From assembly GCF_004124235.1 (NCBI RefSeq), contig NZ_CP032487.1, forward strand, positions 3,534,001-3,598,000: a stretch of 64,000 nt of DNA, given 5' to 3'. The notes below the pieces were generated by a model that saw nothing but the letters and a program-made list of their open reading frames with translations, ran no database searches and had not been told where the DNA came from. Below are positions 1 through 9,570 of the stretch, piece by piece. Every line of letters begins with the position of its first letter. Within the stretch, counting starts at the first letter, position 1. Made by a program: the position numbers and the translations under genes. The stretch comes from Yersinia hibernica (lineage in GTDB: Bacteria > Pseudomonadota > Gammaproteobacteria > Enterobacterales > Enterobacteriaceae).

Positions 1-152
1 GCAATCCAGGTTTTATATGATATTTCGACCATAAACGAAAGTATTAACTCACATAAAAACCCAACAAAACAGATAGATATTAGAGCACATCATTGTTAAC
101 CGACCATTTTCGATATGGCCTAAAGTATAAATTTGCAGCTATGAACCTTAAC

Positions 153-749
153 TCATCCATTTTCTGGTAAGTTATATTTATAGTCACTAATATCCAAACT
201 ATTAACGTTATACTTCTCACATATATTACGGCGGTAATCAATGATTTTTTTATGAGTCGTCGAAAGTAATTCTGCTATCTGGTCATTATTTAATCCGAAA
301 GTAATTAACTTCAATGTTTCCTGTTCTTTTTTTGTTAACACTGGCATTTCAGAACAATCACTATCCAAATTAACAACCTGACCATTATATTCCTTATCAC
401 AAACCCGCTCTATTGTTGTTATAATATTTAATATACTCGTAGTTTTATATAAAACGGCATTGTAGAAATTAGGTAAGATACGCAAATCCATTTTATTATC
501 ACATAAAACTATGACTTTAGATTTTTTCTTTATTTTCTTGAGCAAAGAATATGCACTTATGCAGTCAATTAATGTTATATCAACCAAGACCAGCATCGTA
601 TTTTTATTTATCGAACTGATAAATGAATCGATGACATCATAAGTCTCGACAATAACCTCTTTTAAACTCGGAGTATTAAATACGTGATAAAAAATACATT
701 CAAATGAGAATGACAGTAGTTTACATTTACTAAACACTATAACATTCAT
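153..749 (-). CDS. LuxR-type helix-turn-helix regulator (first of a tandem pair)
   Basis: A putative cytoplasmic DNA-binding regulator of 198 aa. The C-terminal ~55 residues, starting near PVLTKKEQETLKL, have the LuxR/GerE pattern, including the recognition-helix region NDQIAELLSTTHKKIIDYRR. The N-terminal ~135 residues resemble a degenerate receiver fold, but I see no acidic pocket or obvious phospho-acceptor Asp, so control by phosphorylation is doubtful. The start is the ATG at 749, which follows a purine-rich GAGAGGGGCGG site. A longer in-frame start at 773 lies upstream of that site and is less likely. The gene is very AT-rich and Lys/Asn/Ile-rich compared with the housekeeping genes here, which suggests horizontal acquisition. 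A second LuxR-type gene lies just upstream on the same strand. Proteins of this size often control fimbriae, but the target is not in the window. Confidence 0.75.
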   Translation of the reverse strand: MNVIVFSKCKLLSFSFECIFYHVFNTPSLKEVIVETYDVIDSFISSINKNTMLVLVDITLIDCISAYSLLKKIKKKSKVIVLCDNKMDLRILPNFYNAVLYKTTSILNIITTIERVCDKEYNGQVVNLDSDCSEMPVLTKKEQETLKLITFGLNNDQIAELLSTTHKKIIDYRRNICEKYNVNSLDISDYKYNLPENG

Positions 750-981
750 ATTTCCGCCCCTCTCACTTATCAATCATTTAATAATTGTAATTAATGAAAA
801 CTGAAGTAATTAATACAACCAATTTAAGACTATATATTTATGACATCTAGAATTTAATATTAATTTACAACAAAAACTGCATTATGTTGCACCCTAAAAA
901 CGCGTTTATTTAAGATCCAGTTAATACATTCCCTGTATAAATCACATATCCTTTAGGATAAAAAAACACTAATAAATAGAG

Positions 982-1584
982 TTAGATACAAATAAAAATC
1001 GCATCATTATTACCATAACCCTTCATATTCGAGGCGTAATTATAAAACTCTAATTTATTTAAAACACCTAACTTTTTAATTGCACTTCTACGATAACTCA
1101 ATATTGTTTTCTCAGAACGATTAAGCATAGTAGATATATCGTTAATGCTATACCCATTACTAGTTAATTTAACCAGCCTACTTTCAGTTACTGAGAGTTG
1201 AATATTATCCTTTAACCCTAAAAATTTAATAATATCCTTACTCGTCATATTGCAGCAGTCCAAGTTAGCAACTTTAATTATTTTATTTATCTTATAAACA
1301 ATATCATCGATATCTAACCTATCACTATTAAATGGTATGTTTATAGTCAACATTGATTTATCCAAATCATTAGTGTCCTGACCTGCAACGCCATGATCTT
1401 GATAGATATTAACTATTACCATAAAATCCTCAAATATCACATTGACTTTTTTATTTCCTTTTTTTTCATAAGAATCAATTAACAAATAATCATTGCCAGA
1501 TCTTTTATTAAAAATCTTCTTTAATAAAGAAGTTAAACCTAATTTATAGAAGGTATTTTTGGTTATGATTGCCACTGATAACAT
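982..1584 (-). CDS. LuxR-type helix-turn-helix regulator (second of a tandem pair)
   Basis: A 200-aa putative transcription factor. The C-terminal part (about residues 128-185) has the LuxR-type HTH pattern: SVTESRLVKLTSNGYSINDI, then ISTMLNRSEKTILSYRRSAI. The N-terminus (MLSVAIITKNTFYKLGLTSL) lines up with the start of RcsB/FimZ-like receivers, but the usual DD pair is replaced by TK, so a phospho-independent domain is likely. The ATG at 1584 is preceded by an AAAGGAT ribosome site at good spacing. It is transcribed toward the other LuxR-type gene with a 232-bp AT-rich gap. Low GC and Asn/Lys/Ile-rich coding again suggest accessory DNA. The downstream targets cannot be named. Confidence 0.75.
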   Translation of the reverse strand: MLSVAIITKNTFYKLGLTSLLKKIFNKRSGNDYLLIDSYEKKGNKKVNVIFEDFMVIVNIYQDHGVAGQDTNDLDKSMLTINIPFNSDRLDIDDIVYKINKIIKVANLDCCNMTSKDIIKFLGLKDNIQLSVTESRLVKLTSNGYSINDISTMLNRSEKTILSYRRSAIKKLGVLNKLEFYNYASNMKGYGNNDAIFICI

Positions 1585-1781
1585 TCACATATCCTTTATC
1601 TTTTATTACTTAAACAATGTATTTATTGATTAAGAATAGAAATAATCATATAAACAATTAGTATGATAATTTCTATTCTTAATCAGAGTAATTTTTAGCA
1701 GAAAAACTAAAAAGCATTACAGACTATGACTTGTGGTTAATATACAAGCTAAGCGTTTTCACTTATATATGTATATCCTAC

Positions 1782-1796
1782 TAAACTATGCTAATT
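1782..1796 (+). repeat. 15-bp direct repeat, left flank of the IS2-group element
   Basis: TAAACTATGCTAATT directly abuts the left IS terminus and is repeated exactly at 3134-3148 against the right terminus. It behaves as a target duplication, but the length is atypical. Confidence 0.85.
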
Positions 1797-1833
1797 TGAT
1801 CTTGACCCGCCATCTCCGGACAGCTTCTGTATC

Positions 1834-2715
1834 TTAGGTTAACGATGCCCGCTGCCGCCGGTATTCCCTCGGAGAGTGATACCCCAGCGCACTGTGCGGG
1901 TGGTTTTCATTGTAATGCGTGAACGCTGCTGCAAGGTTTCGCAGGGCTGTCCTCACATCCGGTTTTGGCATGAACGCGATATAGTCTTCCTTCATCGTCT
2001 TCACGAACCGTTCGGCCATGCCATTACTCTGTGGGCTGCTCACCGCTGTTGTGCAGGGCTCCAGATTCAGCTCTCTGGCGAACCTCCGCGTTTCATGCAC
2101 GGTATACGCTGAACCGTTATCCGTCAGCCACTGCACTGGTGTGTCCGGCAACCTGTCGCCGAAGCGCTTTTCCACCGATCTCAGCATCACATCCTGTACG
2201 GTCGAACTGTCGTAGCCTCCCGTGCTCGCCGCCCAGTCTATGGCCTCTCTGTCGCAGCAGTCCAGCGCGAACGTCACCCTTAGCTTTTCACCGTTGTCGC
2301 AGCCGAACTCGAAGCCGTCTGAACACCAGCGTATATCGCTTTCTGCCACCGCGATTTTGCCCTTGTGTTCACGCTTCGGTCGCTCTGGTTTGTCATGTAA
2401 CAACAACAGATTATGCTCGCTCATTATCCTGTAAAGCCGTTTGGCGTTCACAGGTGGCTGTCCCTCTGTGCGACGTTGCTTGCGCAGGATGCCCCACACG
2501 CGTCGATAACCATAACTCGGCATATCGCTGATGATGTCGAGGATCTCCGACAATATTTCAGCGTCTGCTTCGTCATTACGCCGGCTACAGCGTCTGTCCT
2601 GCCAGCTGGCAGAACGGTTAACTCGCAGTGACAGCTGCGCACGCGACACGCCCATGGTGCGGCTGACCAGGGCTATTCCCCGTCCTTTGGCAACAAGGGC
2701 GCGTGCGCTATCCAT
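1834..2715 (-). CDS. IS2-group transposase OrfB (DDE integrase domain)
   Basis: The catalytic half of the transposase, 293 aa as written from its own ATG but normally made as an OrfAB fusion by -1 frameshifting. The rve-type core is visible: RWCSDGFEF and [10 protein letters not shown] contribute the first Asp region, WLTDNGSAY the second Asp, and [20 protein letters not shown] the Glu. The start [13 protein letters not shown] and end [17 protein letters not shown] are very similar to IS2 OrfB. The ATG at 2715 overlaps the end of OrfA by 43 nt. The overlap contains CGAAAATGG, a shorter A-run than the A6G slip site of IS2. The ORF is intact, so the element may be active. Confidence 0.9.
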   Translation of the reverse strand: MDSARALVAKGRGIALVSRTMGVSRAQLSLRVNRSASWQDRRCSRRNDEADAEILSEILDIISDMPSYGYRRVWGILRKQRRTEGQPPVNAKRLYRIMSEHNLLLLHDKPERPKREHKGKIAVAESDIRWCSDGFEFGCDNGEKLRVTFALDCCDREAIDWAASTGGYDSSTVQDVMLRSVEKRFGDRLPDTPVQWLTDNGSAYTVHETRRFARELNLEPCTTAVSSPQSNGMAERFVKTMKEDYIAFMPKPDVRTALRNLAAAFTHYNENHPHSALGYHSPREYRRQRASLT

Positions 2716-3041
2716 TTTCGCGACTGACCGTACTCCACGGCTTCTTTCAGGATCTCAACTTCCATCGTCTTCTTGCCCAGCAGGCGCTGAAGCTCCCGGA
2801 CCTGCTTCAGAGCAGCAGTAAGCTCAGAAGCGGGAACAACTTCTTCTCCGGCGGCAACGGCGGTGAGGCTGCCTTCCTGATATTGCTTCTTCCACTTAAA
2901 CAGCAGGCTGGGCTGGATACCGTGCAGACGCGCGACATGGGAGACATTCATGCCCGGCTCCATCGTTTGCTGGATAATGGCGATTTTCTCCTGAGGAGTT
3001 TTACGTTTACGGACTTCTTGCCCTAACAGGATACCGGTCAT
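2673..3041 (-). CDS. IS2-group transposase OrfA (HTH, leucine zipper)
   Basis: The DNA-binding half of the IS transposase and repressor-like protein. Residues beginning [20 protein letters not shown] form the HTH of the transposase_8 family. This is followed by [16 protein letters not shown] and a heptad Leu pattern ([20 protein letters not shown]) used for multimerisation. The C-terminus [20 protein letters not shown] matches IS2 OrfA. The ATG at 3041 ([10 protein letters not shown]) matches the IS2 OrfA start. An in-frame extension to 3077 would add 12 residues without homology. The 3' end overlaps OrfB for translational frameshifting. Confidence 0.88.
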   Translation of the reverse strand: MTGILLGQEVRKRKTPQEKIAIIQQTMEPGMNVSHVARLHGIQPSLLFKWKKQYQEGSLTAVAAGEEVVPASELTAALKQVRELQRLLGKKTMEVEILKEAVEYGQSRKWIAHAPLLPKDGE

Positions 3042-3133
3042 CTCAAAATTGGCGTTTAGTGTTAGACATATATTCAAGCCTATCTCTTATCTGGAGATAC
3101 AGCTACTGTCTGGTGTTTCAGGGGGCTACATCA

Positions 3134-3148
3134 TAAACTATGCTAATT
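3134..3148 (+). repeat. 15-bp direct repeat, right flank of the IS2-group element
   Basis: An exact second copy of TAAACTATGCTAATT, adjacent to the right IS terminus at 3133. Confidence 0.85.
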
Positions 3149-4169
3149 ACGTTAGACAGATAAATTTTAGCTACGCTATAAAAAGCGCATACGAGAAAAT
3201 TTTACTTTCATTCATCACCAGTTCACACTGAGCTGTTTTATCGCAAATGTGATTTTCCTTGAGGAAACTGCCTTATTTGTTTATTGTAGTAAATCCATTT
3301 TTCACAGCGGGAATTATATATAAATTGCCTCACCAGTGAGTGACCACCTATTTTATTAGGTAATAAATTTTGTTCTAAAAACCTACTAATAAAAAATATT
3401 TTTGACATACTTATTTATTTAAAATTCTCATAAAAATTACTAAGGTAATATAATCAGATATCCCGTATATTTAATAATGTAATTATATACGACATTAAGA
3501 TTTGTTAAAGACTTTCAATTTAGACCAAATAGTGCCACAAAACACCAACAAACAGAACATTTGACTTAAAAAATTACAATTTATATGATTTTAATCCAAA
3601 TAAAGTAAATGTTTAGATTAAAGATTGTTTTTAAATGAAAATATCAGTTAAAAATATTCGCACAAATTTGTTATAATTAAGCATATCCCTACATAAGAGG
3701 TTAGTGATGCCTACACTCGCTGTAATCCTTAGCCCATAAAATTTACATATAAGATATCTCTGAGGATTGGTAAAAGATGCAACCGAAGATAAAACGAATG
3801 GTTTCTCATCAATCGCGATAATCTACGGATGGCTGATTAAGGAAGCGGGGAAGAGTATTTTGTTTTATTTTCAATCTATTACAATCGAGGCGTTAATCGG
3901 GCTTAGGGGAATAACCCGCATCTCAGAGTTCGTTGGAGGGCAAAACCTATCGTTGACCTAGCATTTCTATCTAAGATGCCAGCAAGCTCCCTATGCTGGC
4001 ACTGTCTATCATGTTACTCACTGTCGCAGCGGTGATTGGTAGACTTATCTTTATAGTCATTTGTCTGACCATAGCATAAAGCTAAATACCCATAACAATT
4101 ATCTGCATCTACATATGCAGGTAATCCTATGAGCTTAATAATTTTAGCGATAATCGCATAAATTGAAAT
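3149..4169. other. AT-rich intergenic region without a convincing gene
   Basis: About 1 kb between the IS flank and chbG. I see no long ORF with family features. A 10-codon ORF (MPTLAVILSP, 3708-3740) follows a weak AGAGG site. A 64-codon ORF at 3767-3961 has only a TTG start and no recognisable motif. A small stem GCCAGCA / TGCTGGC lies at about 3979-4001. Base composition changes from very AT-rich before about 3700 to more balanced after it, so this may be a decayed gene or the edge of an accessory segment. Confidence 0.5.
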
Positions 4170-4931
4170 TTAGCAATCAAGATATGACCCCAAAAGATAG
4201 CCACGATCGGCGATAGTTTGTTTTAATATCGGCGAGGTTAGAACTTCCAGTTCGGTGAGGCGTGGATAGCAATAACTACTGGTCATCAGGATTTTATCGA
4301 TAAATGCCGGGTGGCACATTACTTCAATCGAGTTAACCGCATTCTCGTCAGCACAATCCAGTAGTTGTAAAAATGATTGTTCCGTCAGATCTTCGCCATA
4401 AAAACCAGCCTCAAACCACCCAGTGCTGCGGGATTTATTAAGTACAATATTTTGTTGTTGCGCCTCGCGGCGATCAATACGTAATGGCAGTGACTTTTCG
4501 TGAGCAAAAGACTCAATCAGTGGATAAATCTGAGGCAACATATGGACATGGTGATGGCTATCAATATGCGTGGGAAGGCGACCAAAAACAGCGATAAATT
4601 TATCAAACTGCGCGGTCAGCTCTTGGGCAATTTCATCCAGACTTAATTCACCAGCTTCCGCCCGCCCCCATAACCATTTACCCAATTCCCCCTCATCATC
4701 AACCAAAGACGACATTGCCGTTAAGGGCCGGCCATAAGTTAGGACAAAGTGCATACCCACTGGAAGCAATGGATTCTGCTTGCTCAGTTCTGCGGCATGA
4801 TAAATATCCGCACAATTCATCATCGCGGTGGTTGATGAGACAATACCATGCTGAAATGCTTCAATAATCCCGTAATTTTGGCCTTTGCACAGACCAAAAT
4901 CATCAGCATTAACAATCAGTAACTTTTCCAT
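4170..4931 (-). CDS. chbG: Chito-oligosaccharide deacetylase ChbG (YdjC family)
   Basis: A 253-aa cytoplasmic metal-dependent deacetylase. In E. coli it removes an acetyl group from phosphorylated chitobiose/chitotriose, which makes the inducer for ChbR and the substrate for the phospho-glucosidase. YdjC-family features are visible: the N-terminal [20 protein letters not shown] with the metal-binding Asp pair, the TTAMMNC stretch, and [20 protein letters not shown] carrying the metal-binding His cluster, with MCHPAF near the C-terminus. The ATG at 4931 is clear. It is the last gene of the leftward PTS operon, 48 bp after chbR. Its retention suggests that N-acetylated substrates are used although no GH4 ChbF is present. 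Confidence 0.92.
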   Translation of the reverse strand: MEKLLIVNADDFGLCKGQNYGIIEAFQHGIVSSTTAMMNCADIYHAAELSKQNPLLPVGMHFVLTYGRPLTAMSSLVDDEGELGKWLWGRAEAGELSLDEIAQELTAQFDKFIAVFGRLPTHIDSHHHVHMLPQIYPLIESFAHEKSLPLRIDRREAQQQNIVLNKSRSTGWFEAGFYGEDLTEQSFLQLLDCADENAVNSIEVMCHPAFIDKILMTSSYCYPRLTELEVLTSPILKQTIADRGYLLGSYLDC

Positions 4932-4979
4932 TGAGCATGCCTTGTTGGTCTATTCCGGTAGCAATTATCTGACCGGAGT

Positions 4980-5811
4980 CTAATCGGATAAACCCTCTCT
5001 AACGCAATTGAATTTCTTGCGATAGTTGCCTGGCGTAAAAGAGGTTAATTTCTTGAAGTTTTTAATAAATAGCGTGGTATCGCTGTATCCCGCGTCAAAG
5101 GCGATATCCGAGACAAAGTAATTCGTCATTTCAAGTTGAGTTTTGGCAAAATTGATTCTGATTTCATTAATAATTTGCATCGGTGTTTTCTGGTAATAAC
5201 GTCGGGTGGCACGAGTCAGGTACTCTTGAGTTTTGCCCGAAAGCTCAATCATATTCACCAGCGCTTTCTCACCAAACATCGATTTATCGTGCATTTTGTC
5301 GATGCTGGTTTTTAGCCATAGCGGAATATCGTCATTGACCTCAGTCTCTTTATAATGACTAATGCGGTTAGTGACATAAAAGGTCAGTAACTCGACCAAT
5401 TCTGTTAACTCGTCTTCCCTAAAGTGCGGTGCAGAAATAGCTGATTCGATATAAGAAAGAAAATCACCTTTTAGGCGATAAGCTTGCGAGGCAACAATGG
5501 GGCTAGGCAGCAGATGGAAATAGTGCTCTTCAAAAAAAGATTTTCTGATTCCCACATTTAAAATTCGCGTGGCACCAAAGTCATAGAAACTTTGATGGTG
5601 TGAACCCATGGGGATAAAAACGAAATCACCGCGCTCTAAAAAGACACGTTTGCCATTGATCTCCTGATAACACATACCAGTGAGTATCAGGGTATATTCA
5701 TAATAATCATGCTGATGTAAGCCTGTCGCACTCTCCGTTTTGTTATAAATAAACAGATGGAATTCTTTTCCGTTAAAAAAGTCTTTTTCACGTACTAATC
5801 TGACTTCCATC
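4980..5811 (-). CDS. chbR: AraC-family regulator of the chitobiose operon, ChbR
   Basis: A 277-aa dual regulator: repressor without, activator with, phosphorylated deacetylated chito-oligosaccharide (known for E. coli). The N-terminal cupin-like part contains [20 protein letters not shown] and [16 protein letters not shown]. The C-terminal AraC domain includes [40 protein letters not shown] and [15 protein letters not shown]. All parallel E. coli ChbR closely. I prefer the ATG at 5811, which has an AAGG site 8 nt upstream. A TTG at 5864, overlapping the chbA stop as TTGA, would give 294 aa and translational coupling. The gene sits inside its own operon between chbA and chbG. Confidence 0.9.
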
Positions 5812-5860
5812 TTATTTACCTTCACTCTCTTATTTGAAATAACGGATAAATTGGCGTGGT

Positions 5861-6208
5861 TCAACTTATCTTTTGATGTAACTCAATCAGTTCTGCGATT
5901 AATTCTCGGGCCAACATTGCGTTCATCAAATGATCCTGAGCATGTACCAATACCAAGGTGACACGGGTTTTTCCCTCACCTTGATCAGCTTCAATAAGCT
6001 GAGTTTGTACCAAATGCGCCTCATTTAATGCTTTGCGAGATTGCGCCATCAGCTCTGCCGCTTGAGCAAAATCACCTGTTTTGGCATGCTGCAACGCTTT
6101 ATAGGCCAAACTCCGCGCCTGCCCTGCATTGATAATCAACCCCATGACCACATCTTCCAGTTCATCAGTAGGTTGTACATCATCAACGATTTTATCTAAA
6201 TCAAACAT
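5861..6208 (-). CDS. chbA: PTS lactose/cellobiose-family IIA component (ChbA)
   Basis: A soluble 115-aa phosphocarrier that passes phosphate from HPr to the IIB protein during uptake of chitobiose/cellobiose. The sequence [10 protein letters not shown]...[21 protein letters not shown] is the usual helical IIA start. [20 protein letters not shown] contains the phosphorylated His, residue 89 in this numbering, as in E. coli ChbA. The ATG at 6208 gives the family length of about 116 aa; an extended frame to 6283 adds 25 unrelated residues that overlap the glucosidase. A GGAG lies 10 nt upstream. The gene lies 28 bp after the phospho-beta-glucosidase, a different order from E. coli chbBCARFG. Confidence 0.92.
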   Translation of the reverse strand: MFDLDKIVDDVQPTDELEDVVMGLIINAGQARSLAYKALQHAKTGDFAQAAELMAQSRKALNEAHLVQTQLIEADQGEGKTRVTLVLVHAQDHLMNAMLARELIAELIELHQKIS

Positions 6209-6236
6209 ACTGTTGTGACTCCGTAAATTAAAACTG

Positions 6237-7622
6237 TTAATTAAAGCCGTTTTGCCTTGCGACATCCGCAAACCAATAACCACTTTTCTTTATAATCCGC
6301 GACTGATCCGCAATATTCAATCGTACTAATCCATAACGATTTTTATAGGCATTTAGCCAAGACCAGCAGTCAATAAACGTCCACAGATGATAACCTTTGC
6401 AATTACTGCCTTCTTGCAACGCTTGATGTAACCATTGTAAGTGTTCGCGAATAAACTCAATGCGATATTCATCATCAACCTGACCGGACGGGGTAATAAA
6501 TCGTTCTTCTCCCTCAACACCCATACCATTTTCCGAGATATAACATGGGATGTTGCCATAATTCTGTTTCAGATCTATCAGGATGTCATACAGGCCTTTT
6601 TCATAAATTTCCCAGCCACGATGTGGGTTAACTTTTCGCCCTGGCATCTCGTAAAAACTAAACAAGTCTTCCGGTGTTTTCACCTGCTCCCGTGCAGTGG
6701 GAATATCTTTCGCCTTGACTCTTCTTGGTTGGTAATAGTTAATCCCTAATAAATCAACGATACCATTGGTGATAAGTTGGCAGTCAGCCGGTTCAATATG
6801 TGGTAACAAATCGTGCTCACGCAATAATGCTATCAACTCATCCGGGTAAACACCTTTCGTGACAGGGTCAAGAAAGCTACGGTTGAGTAGCAAATTTGCA
6901 CAATTAGCAGCCGATTTGTCGGGAATACTGTCTGAGCGAGGATACGTTGGGGTAAGATTCAAAATGATGCCAATATCGCCGCCCTGTTTTAGTTCCCTAT
7001 AATTTTCAACAGCTTTGGCGTGTGCCAAGACACTATGATAGGCGACGGTCACCGCACGGCTAAAATCCACCACACAAGGATAATGTAAGTCGTTCAGGTA
7101 ACCAGCTTCGACCGGCACAATTGGCTCGTTAAAGGTAAACCAATGTTTTACCCGGTCACCAAACAGGGTAAAACAGATTTTGGCATAGCGGGCATAGGCA
7201 TCGACGACTGCGCGACTTTCCCATCCCCCTTTCTCTTGCATACACAGCGGCATATCAAAATGGTAGAGGTTGATAAAAGGCGTGATGCCATTCGCCAATA
7301 AAGAGTCAATTATCGCGTTATAAAAGGCAACGGCTTTAGGGTTAAGATCACCATCACCACTTGGAATCAGTCTCGACCATGAAATCGATGTCCTGAAAGT
7401 ATTATGTCCTAATGTTTTTAACAGCAAAATGTCCTGCTGATAATTATCGTAAAAGGTGGAGGTCGTTTCCGGGCCAATTTGGCCATGAAAACGGTCTGGA
7501 GCAATGTCATACCAATAATCGAAAATATTTTGGCTCTTCCCATCCTGCAATGACGCCCCTTCAGATTGGGTTGCAGAAGTGGCGCTACCCCACCAAAAAC
7601 TCTCGGGAAATTGATATTTCAT
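6237..7622 (-). CDS. 6-phospho-beta-glucosidase, glycoside hydrolase family 1
   Basis: A 461-aa cytoplasmic enzyme that splits the phosphorylated disaccharide delivered by the neighbouring PTS. GH1 hallmarks are present: N-terminal FPESFWWGSATSATQSEG, the acid/base Glu166 in WFTFNEP, and the nucleophile Glu364 in CYISENGMG. HLWTFIDCWSWLNAYKNRYG near the C-terminus is typical of the phospho-glucosidase branch. The ATG at 7622 has a strong GGAGG 5 nt upstream; the upstream GTG at 7634 precedes that site and is rejected. It occupies the place between chbC and chbA where E. coli has no hydrolase. E. coli uses the unrelated GH4 enzyme ChbF, so the substrate range (cellobiose-6P, chitobiose-6P after deacetylation, or aryl-glucoside-6P) is open. 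Confidence 0.93.
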   Translation of the reverse strand: MKYQFPESFWWGSATSATQSEGASLQDGKSQNIFDYWYDIAPDRFHGQIGPETTSTFYDNYQQDILLLKTLGHNTFRTSISWSRLIPSGDGDLNPKAVAFYNAIIDSLLANGITPFINLYHFDMPLCMQEKGGWESRAVVDAYARYAKICFTLFGDRVKHWFTFNEPIVPVEAGYLNDLHYPCVVDFSRAVTVAYHSVLAHAKAVENYRELKQGGDIGIILNLTPTYPRSDSIPDKSAANCANLLLNRSFLDPVTKGVYPDELIALLREHDLLPHIEPADCQLITNGIVDLLGINYYQPRRVKAKDIPTAREQVKTPEDLFSFYEMPGRKVNPHRGWEIYEKGLYDILIDLKQNYGNIPCYISENGMGVEGEERFITPSGQVDDEYRIEFIREHLQWLHQALQEGSNCKGYHLWTFIDCWSWLNAYKNRYGLVRLNIADQSRIIKKSGYWFADVARQNGFN

Positions 7623-7660
7623 TCCAGCCTCCACCCTCGTACGTTAAATAGGTTCTACAA

Positions 7661-9022
7661 TTAGAATTTCAAGCTATCCGCTATTTCTTCTTCACTTTGA
7701 ACTTCACGGTCTATCTCGTTTTGTGCTTTATTGGCAATAATCACAAACGGTAAATAAATCATTGTTGCAATACCGAGATTGAACAAACTTAATAGCATTG
7801 CAGCAATACTGCCATTGGTGTTAAAGAAAGCCCCTAACCCGACAGGCATTGTCCACGGCGCAATGTTGGTAATTGGCGGAATAAAACCGGTGTAATACGC
7901 AATGGAAGTAATGATGGCTAATACCGGCTGCACCAGAATAAACGGAATGAAGAACAGTGGATTCATAATAACCGGTAAACCAAACAGAATCGGTTCGTTA
8001 ATTTGGAAAATACTGGCCGGTGCCCCCAGTTTTGCGACCTGACGATAATCTTCACGACGAGAACCAATAAAGATAGCAATAACCAGCCCAAGTGTTGCCC
8101 CAGTGCCGCCGAGGAAAATATAGGAATCAACAAAAGGTTTGGCCCACATATGGAATTCTTTGCCGGCCGCGACTGCCGCTGCAACCGAACCATATTGGGT
8201 ATAAGTTGCCACGTTCTCCAAGGCAAACGGCATCATAATGCCACTTTCCAGCGCAGATAATGCCATTGCACCATGTATGCCGAAGAACCACAGCAGTGAG
8301 GAACACATCACATACACCCAGCCCACAACACTGCCCATTTTCGATAGCGGCGCTGAAATGGTGTCCATAATAATCTGGTGGAAGTTGGTGCCATGCAATC
8401 CAAGGGCATAAGCAATCACGCCCATAAAGGAGAGGATAATAAAACCAGGAATTAATGCAGAGAAAGAGCGAGAAACTGAAGTCGGCACACTGTCAGGTAG
8501 ACGGATAACCCAGTTACGGCGCACGATAAAGGCGAACACTTCCGCCACGACCAAGCCGATGATAATACCGGATATAATATTTGCGCCACCTAACCAATTA
8601 GCCCCCACAGCATAAGCATCGCCAACACTGTATGGCGTCACAGTCATAAAAGCAGCAATGGCTAGAAGCGCTGAAGCCAGAGGATCGACTCTTTTCTCTT
8701 CAGCTAGGGCCATACTGATAAAAAATGGCGTCATTAGCGACATTATCCCGAGAGTACCGTTATAAACGTTGACGCCTATTGCTTTAAAACCATTGAGCGT
8801 GGTGATGGTATCCGCATCCAGACGGATGCCCATTGAGAAGAAGAATGACCCCTCGCCAAAACTTAAGAAAACGTTATTGATAAGAACAAACATGGCACCC
8901 GTCAGAGTTAACGGCATCAACCGGATAAACCCATTCTTGATAGCATTAATATGTTGCTGTTTGCCAATTTTAATGGCGAAGGGCAATATGGCCCTTTCCA
9001 GAGAATTAATAAATGCGCTCAC
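7661..9022 (-). CDS. chbC: PTS lactose/cellobiose-family IIC permease (ChbC)
   Basis: A 453-aa inner-membrane sugar channel of the lactose/N,N-diacetylchitobiose/cellobiose PTS family, with about 10 hydrophobic segments. The family motif [15 protein letters not shown] (residues about 341-354) is present, as is the conserved [10 protein letters not shown] region (about 247-255), both part of the substrate site. The length is normal for ChbC (452 in E. coli). The start [20 protein letters not shown] also matches the family. It lies between chbB and the GH1 gene with short gaps (10 and 38 bp), consistent with one transcript. Confidence 0.95.
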   Translation of the reverse strand: MSAFINSLERAILPFAIKIGKQQHINAIKNGFIRLMPLTLTGAMFVLINNVFLSFGEGSFFFSMGIRLDADTITTLNGFKAIGVNVYNGTLGIMSLMTPFFISMALAEEKRVDPLASALLAIAAFMTVTPYSVGDAYAVGANWLGGANIISGIIIGLVVAEVFAFIVRRNWVIRLPDSVPTSVSRSFSALIPGFIILSFMGVIAYALGLHGTNFHQIIMDTISAPLSKMGSVVGWVYVMCSSLLWFFGIHGAMALSALESGIMMPFALENVATYTQYGSVAAAVAAGKEFHMWAKPFVDSYIFLGGTGATLGLVIAIFIGSRREDYRQVAKLGAPASIFQINEPILFGLPVIMNPLFFIPFILVQPVLAIITSIAYYTGFIPPITNIAPWTMPVGLGAFFNTNGSIAAMLLSLFNLGIATMIYLPFVIIANKAQNEIDREVQSEEEIADSLKF

Positions 9023-9032
9023 AGTGCTCCCC

Positions 9033-9350
9033 TTATTGTTTTGCTTTTTTTATTGCGGCAACAGCAGCTTTTAATACCCCTAAACCATCAACTTTGCCGT
9101 ACAGAATTGAATCAATCACTTCGACGGGCTTGTTAGGGAACATTTTGGTAACTTCTGGCAACATGTAAGCAATCTGTGGCCCTAATAGGATCACGTCTGC
9201 TTCTCTGCCATGTTGTGCTGCCAGTGCTTCCGGGTAAGCATTGATTATCACTGGCACTTCATACTTCTCTGCTTGCACTTTCATTTTGGAAACCAGTAAC
9301 GATGTAGACATACCGGCAGAGCAAAATAGATAAATTTTTTTCTTTTCCAT
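9033..9350 (-). CDS. chbB: PTS lactose/cellobiose-family IIB component (ChbB)
   Basis: A 105-aa cytosolic phosphotransfer protein. The active-site Cys10 lies in [18 protein letters not shown], the P-loop-like signature of this IIB class. [13 protein letters not shown] and [20 protein letters not shown] are near-identical to E. coli ChbB. The ATG at 9350 (MEKKKIYLF) gives the expected length and has AAGG 8 nt upstream; the extension to 9380 has no homology. It is the first gene of the operon, preceded by 0.55 kb of non-coding DNA holding likely control sites. Confidence 0.94.
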   Translation of the reverse strand: MEKKKIYLFCSAGMSTSLLVSKMKVQAEKYEVPVIINAYPEALAAQHGREADVILLGPQIAYMLPEVTKMFPNKPVEVIDSILYGKVDGLGVLKAAVAAIKKAKQ

Positions 9351-9570
9351 ACCCAACACCTTTTGATGTTCAAAAGACACAAGTTATTCATATGCCAGTG
9401 CAATGGTGAATTCCCTTTATCTGAACTTTATCGTGCCCCTTGCCCAGCTCCATTGTTTCTGGTTGTCGGCAGTATACGGAGTTGACGGCCAACCCAGTAA
9501 TTCCAGTGTGATAATAATCGTCTGTAATTGACTTTTCATATTGATAGCCTTCACATTTCTTAGTTATTAC

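Larger units (their letters stand above)
1797..3133 (-). mobile_element. IS3-family insertion sequence, IS2 group, complete
   Basis: A 1337-bp element with two overlapping ORFs in -1 frame relation. Both products follow the IS2 OrfA/OrfB sequences along their length. The ends are imperfect inverted repeats: at the left, TGATCTTGACCCGCCATCTC; at the right, read on the minus strand, TGATGTAGCCCCCTGAAACA. Each is followed by a CC[AG]GACAG block, matching the layout of IS2 termini (IS2 is 1331 bp). Both ends abut identical 15-bp copies of TAAACTATGCTAATT (1782-1796 and 3134-3148). That is much longer than the 5 bp usual for this group. Intact ORFs and ends suggest a recent insertion. It lies between genes, in AT-rich accessory DNA. 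Confidence 0.9.

Noticed and set aside
1876..2821. Several forward ORFs inside the first IS
   Set aside because: They are antisense shadows of orfA and orfB.
3767..3961. 64-codon forward ORF in the spacer before chbG
   Set aside because: TTG start without a ribosome site and no recognisable motif; probably chance or a decayed gene.
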